Assembly: GCA_030524455.1 (NCBI GenBank)
Contig: JAUNGT010000020.1
Location: 1 to 49,001 of the forward strand
Source: Eubacteriales bacterium
GTDB taxonomy: Bacteria; Bacillota; Clostridia; Lachnospirales; Lachnospiraceae
Direction of reading: 5' to 3'
Length of the DNA stretch: 49,001 bases
The position numbers and the translations under genes are program-made. The notes beneath the pieces were generated by a model. It made no database searches and had not been told where the DNA came from. It worked only from the letters and a program-made list of their open reading frames with translations. Shown here piece by piece: positions 15,502 to 24,364 of this stretch (position 1 is the stretch's first letter; every line of letters starts with the position of its first letter).

Positions 15502-15984
15502 TTACTTCGACCGCTCGATCTCCAGCACCTTGTACTTCACCACGCCGTCGTGCGTCTCCACTTCCACCACGTCCCCGATCCGGGCGCCGATCAGCGCCTT
15601 GCCCACGGGGGACTCGTTGGAAATCTTGCCCTTTAAACTGTTCGCCTCGGTGGAGCCGACGATCTTGTAATCCATCTCGTCCTCGTACTCCATGTCCATG
15701 ATTTTGACCTTGCAGCCGATATTGATCCGGTCCAGGTCAACCTCGTCCTCCACAACGACCTCGGCGTTTTTCAGGATCTTCTCCAGCTCCTCGATCCGGG
15801 CCTCGATGTCGCGCTGCTCGTCCTTGGCCGCGTCGTACTCCGCATTCTCGGACAGGTCGCCCTGCTCTCTGGCCTCCTTGATCTTCTGCGCCACCTCCTG
15901 ACGCTTGTTCACCTTCAGCTCATGCAGCTCGTCCTCATATTTGCGAAGTCCCTCATAGGTAAGGATATTTTTCTTTTCTTCCAT
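15502..15984 (-). CDS. greA: transcription elongation factor GreA
   Basis: A 160-residue GreA of normal length. The N-terminal coiled coil (TYEGLRKYEDELHELKVNKR, then EAREQGDLSENAEYDAAKDE) carries the acidic Asp/Glu tip that enters the RNA polymerase channel. The C-terminal globular domain has IVGSTEANSLKGKISNESPV and GDVVEVETHDGVVKYKVLEI. It restarts backtracked RNA polymerase by stimulating transcript cleavage. The greA-lysS order is widespread in Firmicutes. It is in line with the upstream genes on the minus strand. Confidence 0.96.
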   Translation of the reverse strand: MEEKKNILTYEGLRKYEDELHELKVNKRQEVAQKIKEAREQGDLSENAEYDAAKDEQRDIEARIEELEKILKNAEVVVEDEVDLDRINIGCKVKIMDMEYEDEMDYKIVGSTEANSLKGKISNESPVGKALIGARIGDVVEVETHDGVVKYKVLEIERSK

Positions 15985-16048
15985 GTCGCCCTCTTAACTC
16001 CTGAAAAATGGTTGGCGCAGGATAGCTCCCTGCGCCCGGTTACTTTTG

Positions 16049-16795
16049 TCAAAACGCATTATACCGTGCTTTGAAAGCAGTGTCAAGGCAATTTCGGGCA
16101 GATATGTATGAAATATCCGTTCGTTTCTCGTTGAAAAGCCGCTTTTTAGCCGGATCCGAGGTAAGGTCCAGATACAGAGCCCCCGCAGGGATCCTCCGAA
16201 GGCCGTTTTTTTGCTCTGCTCCCAGGTCTGCCGCCGCTGTCCGGCGGCCATCCGCCTCCGGGAACGTGTCTGTAAAGCAGGTCACCAGGCCGCTTTCACC
16301 GTACAGCCAGTCCGCAAAATCCCCCAGCCTTTCCGCCGTCTCCTCCGGCAGTCCCACCAGATACAGCCCGTTTAAATCCGGATAGAGTTCCTGTACAAAG
16401 TCCTCGATCCAGCGCGCCTGCCCCTCCCGCCTTCCGGCCAGCACCACCAGCGTCTCCCGGAAGGGCTGCAGGCGCAACAGCCGGGCGGCAAGCTCCGCCT
16501 CCGGCAGGGGCGCTCCCCGGGAAATTCCCGTGCCGGACAGCTCCGGAAAGCCTGCGATATCCCGGTCCGTCCAAAGAGCCTCCAGCTCCGGCGCGGCCCA
16601 GATCTGTGCCTTTCCCTCCGCCTCCCGGACAATCAGGCGCAGATATCCCTGCATCCTCCGGTATCCCAGCCCGGGCGGGAACAAATACAGGCTCACCTGC
16701 CTTCCTTCCCACCAGAACCGCTCTGCACGCAGTCTCCGCTTTCTTCCCTTTTCCCTCTGTTCCCGATCCGGCATCAAATACACGATATCCCTCAT
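16049..16795 (-). CDS. conserved protein of unknown function between dusB and greA
   Basis: A 248-residue protein starting MRDIVYLMPDREQREKGRKR; 28 bases separate it from the dusB stop. No known domain was recognised. Visible: a basic N-terminus, alternating hydrophobic strands such as FRETLVVLAGRREGQARWIE and LNGLYLVGLPEETAERLGDF, and the near C-terminal stretch RRIPAGALYLDLTSDPAKKR, followed by ISYISARNCLDTAFKARYNA. No signal peptide or membrane segment. The pattern of strand, Gly turn, helix suggests an alpha/beta fold. The C-terminal LDTAFKARYNA resembles the end seen in similar proteins next to greA in other Lachnospiraceae. The function is unknown; a link to RNA or translation is only suggested by neighbours. 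Confidence 0.75.
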   Translation of the reverse strand: MRDIVYLMPDREQREKGRKRRLRAERFWWEGRQVSLYLFPPGLGYRRMQGYLRLIVREAEGKAQIWAAPELEALWTDRDIAGFPELSGTGISRGAPLPEAELAARLLRLQPFRETLVVLAGRREGQARWIEDFVQELYPDLNGLYLVGLPEETAERLGDFADWLYGESGLVTCFTDTFPEADGRRTAAADLGAEQKNGLRRIPAGALYLDLTSDPAKKRLFNEKRTDISYISARNCLDTAFKARYNAF

Positions 16796-16823
16796 ACGCC
16801 AGCTTATGCGGCCTGCGCGTCCC

Positions 16824-17792
16824 TTATCCCTCCAAAAGCCTGCGCATCCCGGAAAGAAGCTGCTCCATCGTCTCCATGGCGTTGATCTGCGCCCGCAGCC
16901 GGGAGGCGTGGGGCAGGCCCGCCGTGTACCAGGCCAGATGCTTGCGCATCTCCCGCACCGTAATATACTCGCCCTTATACTCACAGGAGAGGGCCGCATG
17001 GCGGGCGATCGTCTCATAGAGCTGGCCTGAAGAAGGTCTGGGCGGGATCTCCTTTTTGTCAAGGGCCGCCGCAATCTCCCGGAAAATCCAGGGGTTCCCC
17101 TGGGCAGCCCGTCCCACCATCACGCCGTCGCAGCCGGTCTTTTCCAGCAGCGCAAGCGCGCTTTTTCCATCTGTGACGTCTCCGTTTCCGATCACCGGGA
17201 TCTTCACCGCCGCCTTCACCGCCGCGATGATTTCCCAGTCTGCTTTTCCGGAATAATACTGCTCCCGGGTACGCCCGTGGACAGCCACCGCCGCCGCGCC
17301 GGACTCCTGTGCGATTTTGGCCAGCTCCACCGCGTTTGCGTGAGCCTCGTCAAAGCCCTTCCGGATCTTCACCGTCACCGGCTTTTGGATCGCCCGGGCG
17401 GTCTTTTCGATGATCCGGCCCGCCAGCAGCGGATTTTTCATGAGTGCGCTTCCCTCGCCGTTGTTCACCACCTTGGGCACCGGACAGCCCATATTCAGGT
17501 CCAGCACGGAAAAGGGCCTCTCCTCGATCTTTTTGGCCATCTCGCTGACAATCTCCGGATCCGATCCGAACAGCTGCAGAGACACATGGCCCTCCTCCGG
17601 GTGGATCTGCAGCAGCTCCTCCGTGTTTTTATTCCCGTAAAAAATCGCCTTCGCGCTGACCATCTCGGAGCAGACCATCCCGGCCCCCTGCTCATGGCAA
17701 AGCAAACGAAATGGCAGGTCGCTGACACCTGCCATTGGCGCTAAAATCACTTGATTGGGAAGTCTTACGCTCCCGATTACAAGCTGTTTCAT
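16824..17792 (-). CDS. dusB: tRNA-dihydrouridine synthase
   Basis: A 322-residue FMN enzyme that reduces uridine in tRNA D-loops. Start [20 protein letters not shown] at 17792 shares ATGA with the coaX stop. The Dus pattern is clear: [20 protein letters not shown], the catalytic Cys in [20 protein letters not shown], Lys in [13 protein letters not shown], His in [19 protein letters not shown], and the FMN loop [15 protein letters not shown]. The C-terminal helical tRNA-binding domain has [20 protein letters not shown]. It belongs to the argF-birA-coaX-dusB-greA-lysS run. Confidence 0.95.
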   Translation of the reverse strand: MKQLVIGSVRLPNQVILAPMAGVSDLPFRLLCHEQGAGMVCSEMVSAKAIFYGNKNTEELLQIHPEEGHVSLQLFGSDPEIVSEMAKKIEERPFSVLDLNMGCPVPKVVNNGEGSALMKNPLLAGRIIEKTARAIQKPVTVKIRKGFDEAHANAVELAKIAQESGAAAVAVHGRTREQYYSGKADWEIIAAVKAAVKIPVIGNGDVTDGKSALALLEKTGCDGVMVGRAAQGNPWIFREIAAALDKKEIPPRPSSGQLYETIARHAALSCEYKGEYITVREMRKHLAWYTAGLPHASRLRAQINAMETMEQLLSGMRRLLEG

Positions 17793-18571
17793 CCGTTTTC
17801 CTTCCCCGCGTTTTTCTCGTACAGAATCCTCAGGCCGTCCAGCGTCAGGGCGCTGTCGTAAATGTCGATCGCATCCGTCCCGTCCGCAATAATCCGCCCC
17901 AGGCCGCCGGTGGCGACCACCTTCAGGTTCTGCAGTCCCGTCTCCTTCTTCACCTGCCGGATGATGTACTCGGTCTGTCCGATCTGTCCGTACACCAGCC
18001 CCGCCTGCATACTGGAAATCGTCTCCCGGGCCAGGATGGAGGCCGGCTTTTTGATCTCCACCTCGGGCAGCCGGGCCGTGTCCTCCCACAGCGCCTTCGC
18101 GGAAATCTGGATGCCGGGCGCGGTGATGCCCACGCCGAAGCAGCCGTCCTCCGTCACCAGATCGTAGGTCGTCGCCGTGCCGAAATCCAGCACAAGCACC
18201 GGCCCGCCGTATTTCTCATAGGCCGCCACCACATCCACAATCCGGTCCGCGCCGATCTCCTTGGGGTTCTCGGAGGTGACCCGGATACCGGTTTTGATGC
18301 CGGTGCCCACGATCAGGGCCTCCGTCTTCAGATAGCGCTTCACCGCCCCGGTCAAAGCGTGCATCACCTTGGGCACCACGCTGGCGATGATCGCCCCGTC
18401 CAGCCTGCGGTAATCCACCTGGTTGTTCTGCAGCATGGCGCGGATCTCGACGCCATACTCGTCCGAGGTGCGCATCATCCCGCTGGTCATGCGAAAGGTG
18501 GTGATCAGCTTTTTTTTCTCATATACCCCCAGGGTAATGTTGGTATTGCCCACATCTATCACTAAAATCAT
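17789..18571 (-). CDS. coaX: type III pantothenate kinase
   Basis: A 260-residue CoaX that phosphorylates pantothenate in the first step of coenzyme A synthesis. It has the actin-fold phosphate motif [13 protein letters not shown] at the N-terminus, the [20 protein letters not shown] region (residues about 107-126), and the second motif [16 protein letters not shown]. Length is normal. It overlaps both neighbours by four bases (ATGA): its start with the stop of the DUF6145 gene and its stop with the start of dusB, so the three are probably translated together. Confidence 0.96.
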   Translation of the reverse strand: MILVIDVGNTNITLGVYEKKKLITTFRMTSGMMRTSDEYGVEIRAMLQNNQVDYRRLDGAIIASVVPKVMHALTGAVKRYLKTEALIVGTGIKTGIRVTSENPKEIGADRIVDVVAAYEKYGGPVLVLDFGTATTYDLVTEDGCFGVGITAPGIQISAKALWEDTARLPEVEIKKPASILARETISSMQAGLVYGQIGQTEYIIRQVKKETGLQNLKVVATGGLGRIIADGTDAIDIYDSALTLDGLRILYEKNAGKENG

Positions 18572-18942
18572 TGGCTCTCCTCCGTCAGCTCCGACAAGTC
18601 CTCTCCCAGAATAAAAATCCGGTAGTACAGTGTCAGGGATTCCAGAAGCTCCTGCCGGTTCCGCTTGATCTCGCCCACCAAAAGCCCGCTGGAAATCTCG
18701 TCGTACAAAAGATCGTCCTCCGCCGCGTCCGTCTCGAAGGCCAGCGTGCCGTCCGGCTCGAACACGATCAGGAAGACGCCTCCCACCTCCCGGGTGAACA
18801 GCACGCAGATGATGTGCAGCTCGTCCTTCACCGACTGGGGAAGCCGGTCGAATTTCCGGTTGAAATAATATTTCTGCTCATAGGCATTGGCTCCGCAGAG
18901 CACAATCTTTTCGCCCTTTCCGGCATTTTCACACATATCCAT
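18568..18942 (-). CDS. DUF6145 family protein
   Basis: A 124-residue protein of a family found mainly in Lachnospiraceae. Visible features: [40 protein letters not shown], then [20 protein letters not shown] and [20 protein letters not shown]. No signal peptide or membrane segment. Its start overlaps the birA end and its stop overlaps the coaX start (ATGA). The family has no assigned function; the tight coupling with coaX and birA suggests some link with cofactor use, which is inference only. Confidence 0.8.
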   Translation of the reverse strand: MDMCENAGKGEKIVLCGANAYEQKYYFNRKFDRLPQSVKDELHIICVLFTREVGGVFLIVFEPDGTLAFETDAAEDDLLYDEISSGLLVGEIKRNRQELLESLTLYYRIFILGEDLSELTEESQ

Positions 18943-19717
18943 AAATTCCTCTCACCGATACCTCTCCGGCAAACACCGCCTCCTTGGTGCCGTCGCTGCG
19001 GCGCACGAGAAGCTCCCCGGTATCCAGGATCCCCAGGGCCTCTCCCTTCCAGGCTCCCTTCGGGTCCAGCACCTCCACCGTCCGTCCCCGGTTGACCAAA
19101 AGCGCCTCATATCCGGCCCGCAGGCCGGACAGGTCCTGTGTCTCCAAAAAGCGGCCGTAGCACTCCTCAAAGCAGCGCAAAACCCGTGCAAGCAGCTCCT
19201 CCCGGTCAATCCCGCTTCCCTTTTCCAGGCACAGGGAGGTGGCCTCATGAAGGCCCTCCGGGAAAGACCGCTGGTTGACATTGATCCCCGTACCGATCAC
19301 CACATAGAAGCCTTCCGCTTCCAGATGCAGCTCCGTCAGTATCCCGCACAGCTTGTGCCCTCTTGCCACCACGTCGTTTGGCCACTTGATCAGCGCATCT
19401 ATTCCGAGGCTTCGGGCGCTCTTGGCCACCGCAAGCGCCATCAGCGGCGTCAGCATATGGGTCTTTTCCGGATCGATATCCGGCCGCAAAAGCAGGCTGA
19501 AATACAGGTTTTCCCCGGGCGGCGACAGCCAGCTCCTGCCCCGGCGGCCCCGGCCGGCGGTCTGCTCCTCGGCCTGCACAAGAAGCCCCTCCGGCGCTCC
19601 CTGTCCCGCCGCCCGGCACACCTCCAGATTGGTGGAATCCACCGTCTCCCGGCAGCTTAACGGCTTCCCCAGCCGGCAGCCCGCAAGCAGCCCGCTCAGT
19701 CCTGTCTCATTCAGCAT
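18929..19717 (-). CDS. birA: biotin--[acetyl-CoA-carboxylase] ligase (no HTH domain)
   Basis: A 262-residue biotin protein ligase. The catalytic domain has [20 protein letters not shown], the biotin/adenylate loop [20 protein letters not shown], and the active-site [19 protein letters not shown]. The C-terminal SH3-like domain ends [15 protein letters not shown]. The N-terminal helix-turn-helix of regulatory BirA proteins is absent, so it should only attach biotin and not act as a repressor. It overlaps the argF stop by seven bases and the DUF6145 start by 14 bases. Confidence 0.93.
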   Translation of the reverse strand: MLNETGLSGLLAGCRLGKPLSCRETVDSTNLEVCRAAGQGAPEGLLVQAEEQTAGRGRRGRSWLSPPGENLYFSLLLRPDIDPEKTHMLTPLMALAVAKSARSLGIDALIKWPNDVVARGHKLCGILTELHLEAEGFYVVIGTGINVNQRSFPEGLHEATSLCLEKGSGIDREELLARVLRCFEECYGRFLETQDLSGLRAGYEALLVNRGRTVEVLDPKGAWKGEALGILDTGELLVRRSDGTKEAVFAGEVSVRGIYGYV

Positions 19718-20718
19718 TGGGTCAGTTCCTGTCCTGCGCCGAGGGTGGCCGCCATCACTGCCTTGATGGTGTGCATCCGGTTCTCGGCCTCGTCAAACAC
19801 CACCGACGCCTCCGACTCGAACACCTCGTCCGTCACCTCCATCTCGTAGATGCCAAAGCGCTCTCCGATCTCCCGGCCGATCTGGGTATTGCGGTCGTGG
19901 AAGGCGGGCAGGCAGTGCATGAAGATCGCGTTCCCCGCGTTCTGCATCACCTGGCGGTTGACCTGGTAGGGCGTCAGATCCTCAATGCGCTCCAGCCACA
20001 CCGCGTCCGGCTCGCCCATGGACACCCACACGTCGGTGCAGATCACATCCGCCCCCTTCGTGCCCTCCATCACATCCTCGGTCAGCGTGATGCTGCCGCC
20101 GGTCTGCTCCGCAATGGCTCTGCACTGATCCACCAGCTCCCTTTCCGGGAAATACCGGGAGGGCGCGCAGGCCGTAAAGTGCATTCCCATCTTGGCGCAG
20201 AGCACCATGTAGGAGTTGCCCATGTTGTAGCGGGCGTCGCCCATGTACACCAGCTTCACGCCGGCCACCCGTCCCAGGTGCTCCCGGATCGTCAGAAGAT
20301 CCGCCAGCATCTGGGTGGGATGGAACTCGTTGGTCAGCCCGTTCCACACCGGAACGCCGGCATATTTTGCCAGCTCCTCCACAATTTCCTGTCCGTAGCC
20401 GCGGTACTCGATGCCCTCGTACATCCGGCCCAGCACCCTGGCCGTATCCTTGATGCTCTCCTTTTTGCCGATCTGGGAGCTGGAGGGATCCAGGTAAGTG
20501 GTCCCCATCCCCAGGTCATGCGCCGCCACCTCGAAGGAGCTGCGCGTCCTGGTGCTCGTCTTTTCAAAAATCAACGCCACATTCCGGCCCCGCAAAACAT
20601 CCACCGGAACATGATCCTTTTTCTTCTTTTTTAATTTTGCCGCAAGGTCGATCAGGTAGGTGATCTCCTCCGGCGTATAATCCAGCAGTTTCAAAAAATG
20701 ACGTCCTGTTAAATCCAT
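19711..20718 (-). CDS. argF: ornithine carbamoyltransferase
   Basis: A 335-residue enzyme making citrulline from ornithine and carbamoyl phosphate. The start at 20718 is chosen for AGGAGGCAGAGAG before ATG. Carbamoyl phosphate motif [11 protein letters not shown] (about residues 51-61), [11 protein letters not shown] and the ornithine motif [13 protein letters not shown] are all present. Length and motifs fit both the biosynthetic (ArgF) and catabolic (ArcB) type; no arc genes are near, so the biosynthetic role is more likely. It begins the minus-strand run argF-birA-DUF6145-coaX-dusB and has its own promoter. Confidence 0.93.
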   Translation of the reverse strand: MDLTGRHFLKLLDYTPEEITYLIDLAAKLKKKKKDHVPVDVLRGRNVALIFEKTSTRTRSSFEVAAHDLGMGTTYLDPSSSQIGKKESIKDTARVLGRMYEGIEYRGYGQEIVEELAKYAGVPVWNGLTNEFHPTQMLADLLTIREHLGRVAGVKLVYMGDARYNMGNSYMVLCAKMGMHFTACAPSRYFPERELVDQCRAIAEQTGGSITLTEDVMEGTKGADVICTDVWVSMGEPDAVWLERIEDLTPYQVNRQVMQNAGNAIFMHCLPAFHDRNTQIGREIGERFGIYEMEVTDEVFESEASVVFDEAENRMHTIKAVMAATLGAGQELTQC

Positions 20719-20744
20719 CTCTCTGCCTCCTGTCCGGGCCCAAT

Positions 20745-20784
20745 CAAAAAGGGCCATGCAATCATTATAAAATGCACAGCCCTT
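20745..20784 (-). terminator. intrinsic terminator of the nfeD-SPFH operon
   Basis: On the minus-strand RNA 20773-20784 pairs with 20749-20760 (AAGGGCTGTGCA with TGCATGGCCCTT, two wobbles), followed by five U. The loop contains the -10 box of argF. Confidence 0.75.
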
Positions 20785-20793
20785 CTTTGTAAA
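20764..20793 (-). promoter_or_regulatory. promoter of argF operon
   Basis: TTTACA (20793-20788) and TATAAT (20769-20764) with an 18-base spacer on the minus strand. The -10 box is in the loop of the preceding terminator. No arginine (ArgR/AhrC) box was recognised. Confidence 0.65.
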
Positions 20794-20801
20794 CAGATTT
20801 C

Positions 20802-21746
20802 TTACTTCTCCGTCAGCACCTCTTTCGCACTTGTCAGAAGCCCCGCCATGTTCTGGATCTCGGAGGGGATGATGATCTTGGTGGACTGGCCGTTGCCGAC
20901 CTTCTCCAGCGCCTCCAGGCTCTTTAGCTTCAGCACCGCCTCGTCGGCTCCCGCCTCCTTGATGAAGCGCAGGCCGTCGGCCGTCGCCTTCTGCACCTTC
21001 ATGATCGCCTCCGCCTCGCCTTCCGCCTCGCGGATCATCTTTTCCTTCTCCGCCTCCGCGCGCAGGATTGCGGACTGCTTCTCCGCCTCCGCCTCCAGAA
21101 TCGCGGATTCCTTCTTTCCTTCTGCAACGAGGATGGTGGACTTCTTCTCGCCCTCTGCACGCAGGATCGACTCACGGCGCTCACGCTCCGCCTTCATCTG
21201 CTTCTCCATCGCATCCTGGATGGCTGCGGGCGGGATAATGTTCTTTAACTCCACACGATTGACCTTGATGCCCCAGGGATCGGTCGCGATGTCCAGGGAC
21301 GCGCGCATCTTGGCGTTGATCGTCTCGCGGGAGGTCAGCGTCTGATCCAGCTCCAGATCGCCGATGATGTTACGCAGAGTGGTCGCCGTCAGGTTCTCGA
21401 TCGCCATGATCGGGTTCTCCACGCCGTAGGTAAACAGCTTGGGATCCGTGATCTGGAAAAAAACCACCGTGTCGATCCGCATCGTCACGTTGTCCTTCGT
21501 GATCACCGGCTGCGGCGGGAAATCCGCCACCTGCTCCTTCAAAATCACACGCTTTGCCACCTTGTCGATGATCGGCACCTTAAAATGCAGGCCCACGCTC
21601 CAGGTTTCCTGGTACGCGCCCAGCCGCTCCATCACATATGCCTGCGCCTGGGGCACTATCTTGATACAGGACGCCACCACCATGATCGCAAGAATCAAAA
21701 TAATCAGCAGCGCAACGCCGCCTATCATACCGCCATTCATAATCAT
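20802..21746 (-). CDS. SPFH/band 7 (stomatin-like) membrane protein
   Basis: A 314-residue protein. The start at 21746 follows GGAGGAGAGCGGATT; another ATG six bases later is possible. Residues 1-32 are a membrane segment ([20 protein letters not shown]), followed by the SPFH domain: [60 protein letters not shown]. From about residue 190 it is a coiled coil of Ala/Glu/Lys heptads ([20 protein letters not shown]). Such proteins form ring-like membrane scaffolds, QmcA type. It overlaps the upstream NfeD gene by four bases, its usual partner. Confidence 0.93.
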   Translation of the reverse strand: MIMNGGMIGGVALLIILILAIMVVASCIKIVPQAQAYVMERLGAYQETWSVGLHFKVPIIDKVAKRVILKEQVADFPPQPVITKDNVTMRIDTVVFFQITDPKLFTYGVENPIMAIENLTATTLRNIIGDLELDQTLTSRETINAKMRASLDIATDPWGIKVNRVELKNIIPPAAIQDAMEKQMKAERERRESILRAEGEKKSTILVAEGKKESAILEAEAEKQSAILRAEAEKEKMIREAEGEAEAIMKVQKATADGLRFIKEAGADEAVLKLKSLEALEKVGNGQSTKIIIPSEIQNMAGLLTSAKEVLTEK

Positions 21747-22192
21747 AATCCGCTCTCCTCCTTTTCCGCCTTTACAATCAGCTTCACACCGTCCACGCTT
21801 TCCACTAAGACGACGGTTCCCTCCGGGATCGTGATCTCCTCCTGTGCAGACCGGGCGGTCCACTGCATCCCGTTTAATGTCACCTGGCCGCAGCCTTTGA
21901 GATTGTCAATCGCTTCCGTCACAATCCCCCGCTCGCCGATCACGCTGTCCACATTCGTCTTCGTGCGCCCGGTGTTGAAATACCGCATGGCCAACGGCCT
22001 GGTGAACACCAAAAGCACCACCGAAACAATCAAAAACAGGGCAATCTGCAAAAAAAGCGGTGCGCCGCATGCCGCCGCAATCGTTGCGACCAGAGCGCCG
22101 CCCGCAAACCAGATCGTCGTCAGCCCCATCGTCGCAAGCTCGATCACAACCAGCACAATCAGAAGCGCCAGCCAGCTAATTACCTCCATCAT
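21743..22192 (-). CDS. NfeD-family membrane protein
   Basis: A 149-residue protein with hydrophobic segments ISWLALLIVLVVIELATMGL and GGALVATIAAACGAPLFLQI plus ALFLIVSVVLLVFTRPLAMR, then a small soluble OB-fold domain (VIGERGIVTEAIDNLKGCGQ, VTLNGMQWTARSAQEEITIP, then GTVVLVESVDGVKLIVKA). It is the short NfeD1b type, lacking the ClpP-like protease domain. Translational coupling (ATGA) with the downstream SPFH gene supports a joint membrane microdomain role. The start at 22192 follows AGGAGGGGCTCAT. Confidence 0.9.
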   Translation of the reverse strand: MMEVISWLALLIVLVVIELATMGLTTIWFAGGALVATIAAACGAPLFLQIALFLIVSVVLLVFTRPLAMRYFNTGRTKTNVDSVIGERGIVTEAIDNLKGCGQVTLNGMQWTARSAQEEITIPEGTVVLVESVDGVKLIVKAEKEESGL

Positions 22193-22286
22193 ATGAGCCC
22201 CTCCTTTCTGAAAGCCTGCTATCATCATACTACACTCCCGGCCTTTATACAAGCGGTTCCGCTGTGTCGGCCGCCAAAACGCAAAA

Positions 22287-22328
22287 GAACGGCGGATTTT
22301 GCCGCTGCTCCCGCAAAATCCGCCGTTC
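22287..22328 (-). terminator. strong hairpin after infA
   Basis: GAACGGCGGATTTTGC (22287-22302) and its exact complement (22313-22328) form a 16-bp stem with a 10-base loop. The minus-strand tail is TTTTGCGTTTTGG, not a perfect U-run. It marks the end of the long ribosomal protein transcript. Confidence 0.75.
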
Positions 22329-22353
22329 TCCCGCTTTTTATGATATCCGGTCC

Positions 22354-22572
22354 TTATTTATCTCTCCAGATGATCCTTCCCTTAGACAGATCATAGGGAG
22401 ACAGCTCCAGCGTCACCTTGTCGCCGGGCAGGATACGGATAAAGTTCTGCCGCAGCTTGCCGCTGATGTGCGCCAGCACGCGGTGCCCGTTTTCCAGCTC
22501 CACCTGGAACATGGTGTTGGGCAGCTTCTCCACTACCGTACCTTCAATTTCAATAACATCTGCTTTCGACAT
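22354..22572 (-). CDS. infA: translation initiation factor IF-1
   Basis: A 72-residue single OB-fold protein: [61 protein letters not shown]. Length and sequence are standard. It binds the 30S A site during initiation. It lies 12 bases after the KOW gene. It is the last gene of the run; the next genes usually found (rpmJ, rpsM, rpsK, rpsD, rpoA, rplQ) are not here. Confidence 0.98.
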   Translation of the reverse strand: MSKADVIEIEGTVVEKLPNTMFQVELENGHRVLAHISGKLRQNFIRILPGDKVTLELSPYDLSKGRIIWRDK

Positions 22573-22584
22573 CTCATACCTCCG

Positions 22585-22851
22585 TCACTTGAATTTCTCC
22601 ACATACAGTTTGATGCACCGTTTGATTTTCGTGTCCGCATCCGCCGGATTTCGGGCAAGCGCAGCCAGTGCAGCCTGATCCATGCCCGCCTTTTCTATCG
22701 TCTGGATGTGCTTTCTGTTCTTCCGCTTGGGCGAAGCATAAAGCCTGCTTACGCCGTCCGCCAGATACACGCTGTCCTTCTCCTCCCGCAGGATCAGGAA
22801 AAGGGAATCCTTGTCGTGCCCCGCCAGGGACACTGCCAGTCTGCCGGTCAT
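22585..22851 (-). CDS. KOW-domain RNA-binding protein (L14e-like)
   Basis: An 88-residue basic protein. The N-terminal KOW pattern is GRLAVSLAGHDKDSLFLILR, then DSVYLADGVSRLYASPKRKN with RKH. It resembles archaeal/eukaryotic ribosomal L14e. This small protein between map and infA is common in Clostridia; it probably binds rRNA or ribosomes. It overlaps the map stop codon by four bases (ATGA). Confidence 0.85.
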   Translation of the reverse strand: MTGRLAVSLAGHDKDSLFLILREEKDSVYLADGVSRLYASPKRKNRKHIQTIEKAGMDQAALAALARNPADADTKIKRCIKLYVEKFK

Positions 22852-23615
22852 AAGCCTTCTCCTTCGTACAGGGTGAGGATCTCCGGCTCCCCGTCGGTCA
22901 CCAGGATCGTATTTTCGTAGTGGGCGGAGAGGGAGCGGTCCCTCGTCACCACCGTCCAGCCGTCCTGCAGCCAGCGCACCTTCCAGGTGCCCGCGTTGAC
23001 CATCGGCTCGACCGCAAGCGTCATGCCCGCCTGCAGGCGGACGCCCCTGCGCTTCTGGGCAAAATTGGGAATCTGAGGATCCTCATGCAGGGCTGTGCCG
23101 ATCCCGTGTCCCACCAGATCCCGCACGATTCCGTACCCAAAGCCGCTCACATACGCGTCGATGGCATTGGAAATATCATGCAGGTAATTGCCCTCCCTCG
23201 CCATTTTGATTCCCTCAAAAAAGCTCTGCCGCGTGACCCCGATCAGCTTTTGGGCCTCTTCGCTGATCCTGCCCACCGCGTGGGTCCGGGCCGCATCGGA
23301 GTGATAGCCCCTGTAAATCAGTCCCGCATCCAGGCTGACAATATCGCCCTCCTTTAAGATGCGGTCCTTTCTGGGAATGCCGTGCACCACTTCCTCATTG
23401 ACCGACACGCAGATGGAAGCGGGATAACCATTGTAATGGAGAAAATTCGGAACGCAGCCGCAGTCCCTGATGAGCTTTTCCCCCAGGGCGTCGATCTCCC
23501 AGGTGGATATTCCCGGCGCGACAGCGCGCCCCAGCTCCTCATGCACATGGGCCAGCCGCTTTCCAGCCTCCCTCATCAGTTCGATTTCTCTCGCAGATTT
23601 AATTGAAACGGCCAT
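22848..23615 (-). CDS. map: methionine aminopeptidase, type I
   Basis: A 255-residue enzyme that removes the initiator methionine from new proteins. Metal ligands are visible: SLDAGLIYRGYHSDAARTHA (Asp pair), GHGIGTALHEDPQIPNFAQK (His), MTLAVEPMVNAGTWKVRW (Glu), and the final Glu in ALYEN-like HYENTILVTDGEPEILT. An N-terminal zinc-finger extension is absent. It lies 15 bases after adk, the classic secY-adk-map order. Confidence 0.97.
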   Translation of the reverse strand: MAVSIKSAREIELMREAGKRLAHVHEELGRAVAPGISTWEIDALGEKLIRDCGCVPNFLHYNGYPASICVSVNEEVVHGIPRKDRILKEGDIVSLDAGLIYRGYHSDAARTHAVGRISEEAQKLIGVTRQSFFEGIKMAREGNYLHDISNAIDAYVSGFGYGIVRDLVGHGIGTALHEDPQIPNFAQKRRGVRLQAGMTLAVEPMVNAGTWKVRWLQDGWTVVTRDRSLSAHYENTILVTDGEPEILTLYEGEGL

Positions 23616-23630
23616 GGCTTTCCTCTTTCA

Positions 23631-24272
23631 TCAGTCCAGGATCGCCGTGATCGCCGCGAAAACCTCCTCCATCGGAAGGGTTCCGTCCACGGTCCGCAGC
23701 ACGCCCTTTTGGGTGTAGAAGTCGATCAGAGGCTGTGTCTGCTCATGGTAAACGCTCAGGCGGTTCTTGACCGTCTCCGGCTTGTCGTCGTCGCGCAGCA
23801 CAAGCTTGCTGCCGCAGGCATCGCAGATCCCCTCCTTCTTCGGGGGCACATGCTCGATGTGATAGGTGGCGCCGCAGGTTAAGCAGGCGCGGCGTCCGGA
23901 CATTCTCCGCACAATGTTCTCGTCGGGCACATCCACGTTGATCGCATAGTCGATGTGATCGCCCAGCTTCTCCAGCTCGCTGTCCAGAACCTCAGCCTGG
24001 GGAATGGTGCGCGGGAAACCGTCCAGCACATAACCTTTTTTGCAGTCATCCTGAGCCACGCGGTCCAGCAGGATGCGCACGGTCAGCTCATCGGGAACCA
24101 GAAGGCCCTGATCCATGTACTTCTTGGCTTCCTTTCCCAGCTCCGTTCCGTTTTTGATGTTTGCCCGGAAAATATCCCCGGTGGAGACATGGGGCACGCT
24201 GTACTTCTCCGCGATCATTTTCGCCTGTGTGCCCTTGCCTGCGCCGGGCGCGCCTAACATGATGATTTTCAT
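23631..24272 (-). CDS. adk: adenylate kinase
   Basis: A 213-residue kinase interconverting AMP, ADP and ATP. P-loop GAPGAGKGTQAKMI, AMP site VSTGDIFRANIKNGTELGK, DGFPRTIPQAE and the lid with a four-Cys zinc site CLTCGATYHIEHVPPKKEGI plus CDACG, the Gram-positive form. A 92-base gap with an inverted repeat separates it from secY. Confidence 0.98.
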   Translation of the reverse strand: MKIIMLGAPGAGKGTQAKMIAEKYSVPHVSTGDIFRANIKNGTELGKEAKKYMDQGLLVPDELTVRILLDRVAQDDCKKGYVLDGFPRTIPQAEVLDSELEKLGDHIDYAINVDVPDENIVRRMSGRRACLTCGATYHIEHVPPKKEGICDACGSKLVLRDDDKPETVKNRLSVYHEQTQPLIDFYTQKGVLRTVDGTLPMEEVFAAITAILD

Positions 24273-24297
24273 GATGTAATTCTCCTTCTTATAATCA

Positions 24298-24331
24298 GAC
24301 AGGGACAGAAACGTTGCCGTCCTGTCCCGTC
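24298..24331 (-). repeat. inverted repeat between secY and adk
   Basis: GGGACAG (24302-24308) and CTGTCCC (24322-24328), extended by flanking pairs, form a hairpin. No U-run follows on the minus strand. It may be an RNA stability or attenuation element. Confidence 0.4.
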
Positions 24332-24364
24332 AGAGTCCGGACCGCCTGTCGCGCAGACATCCGT

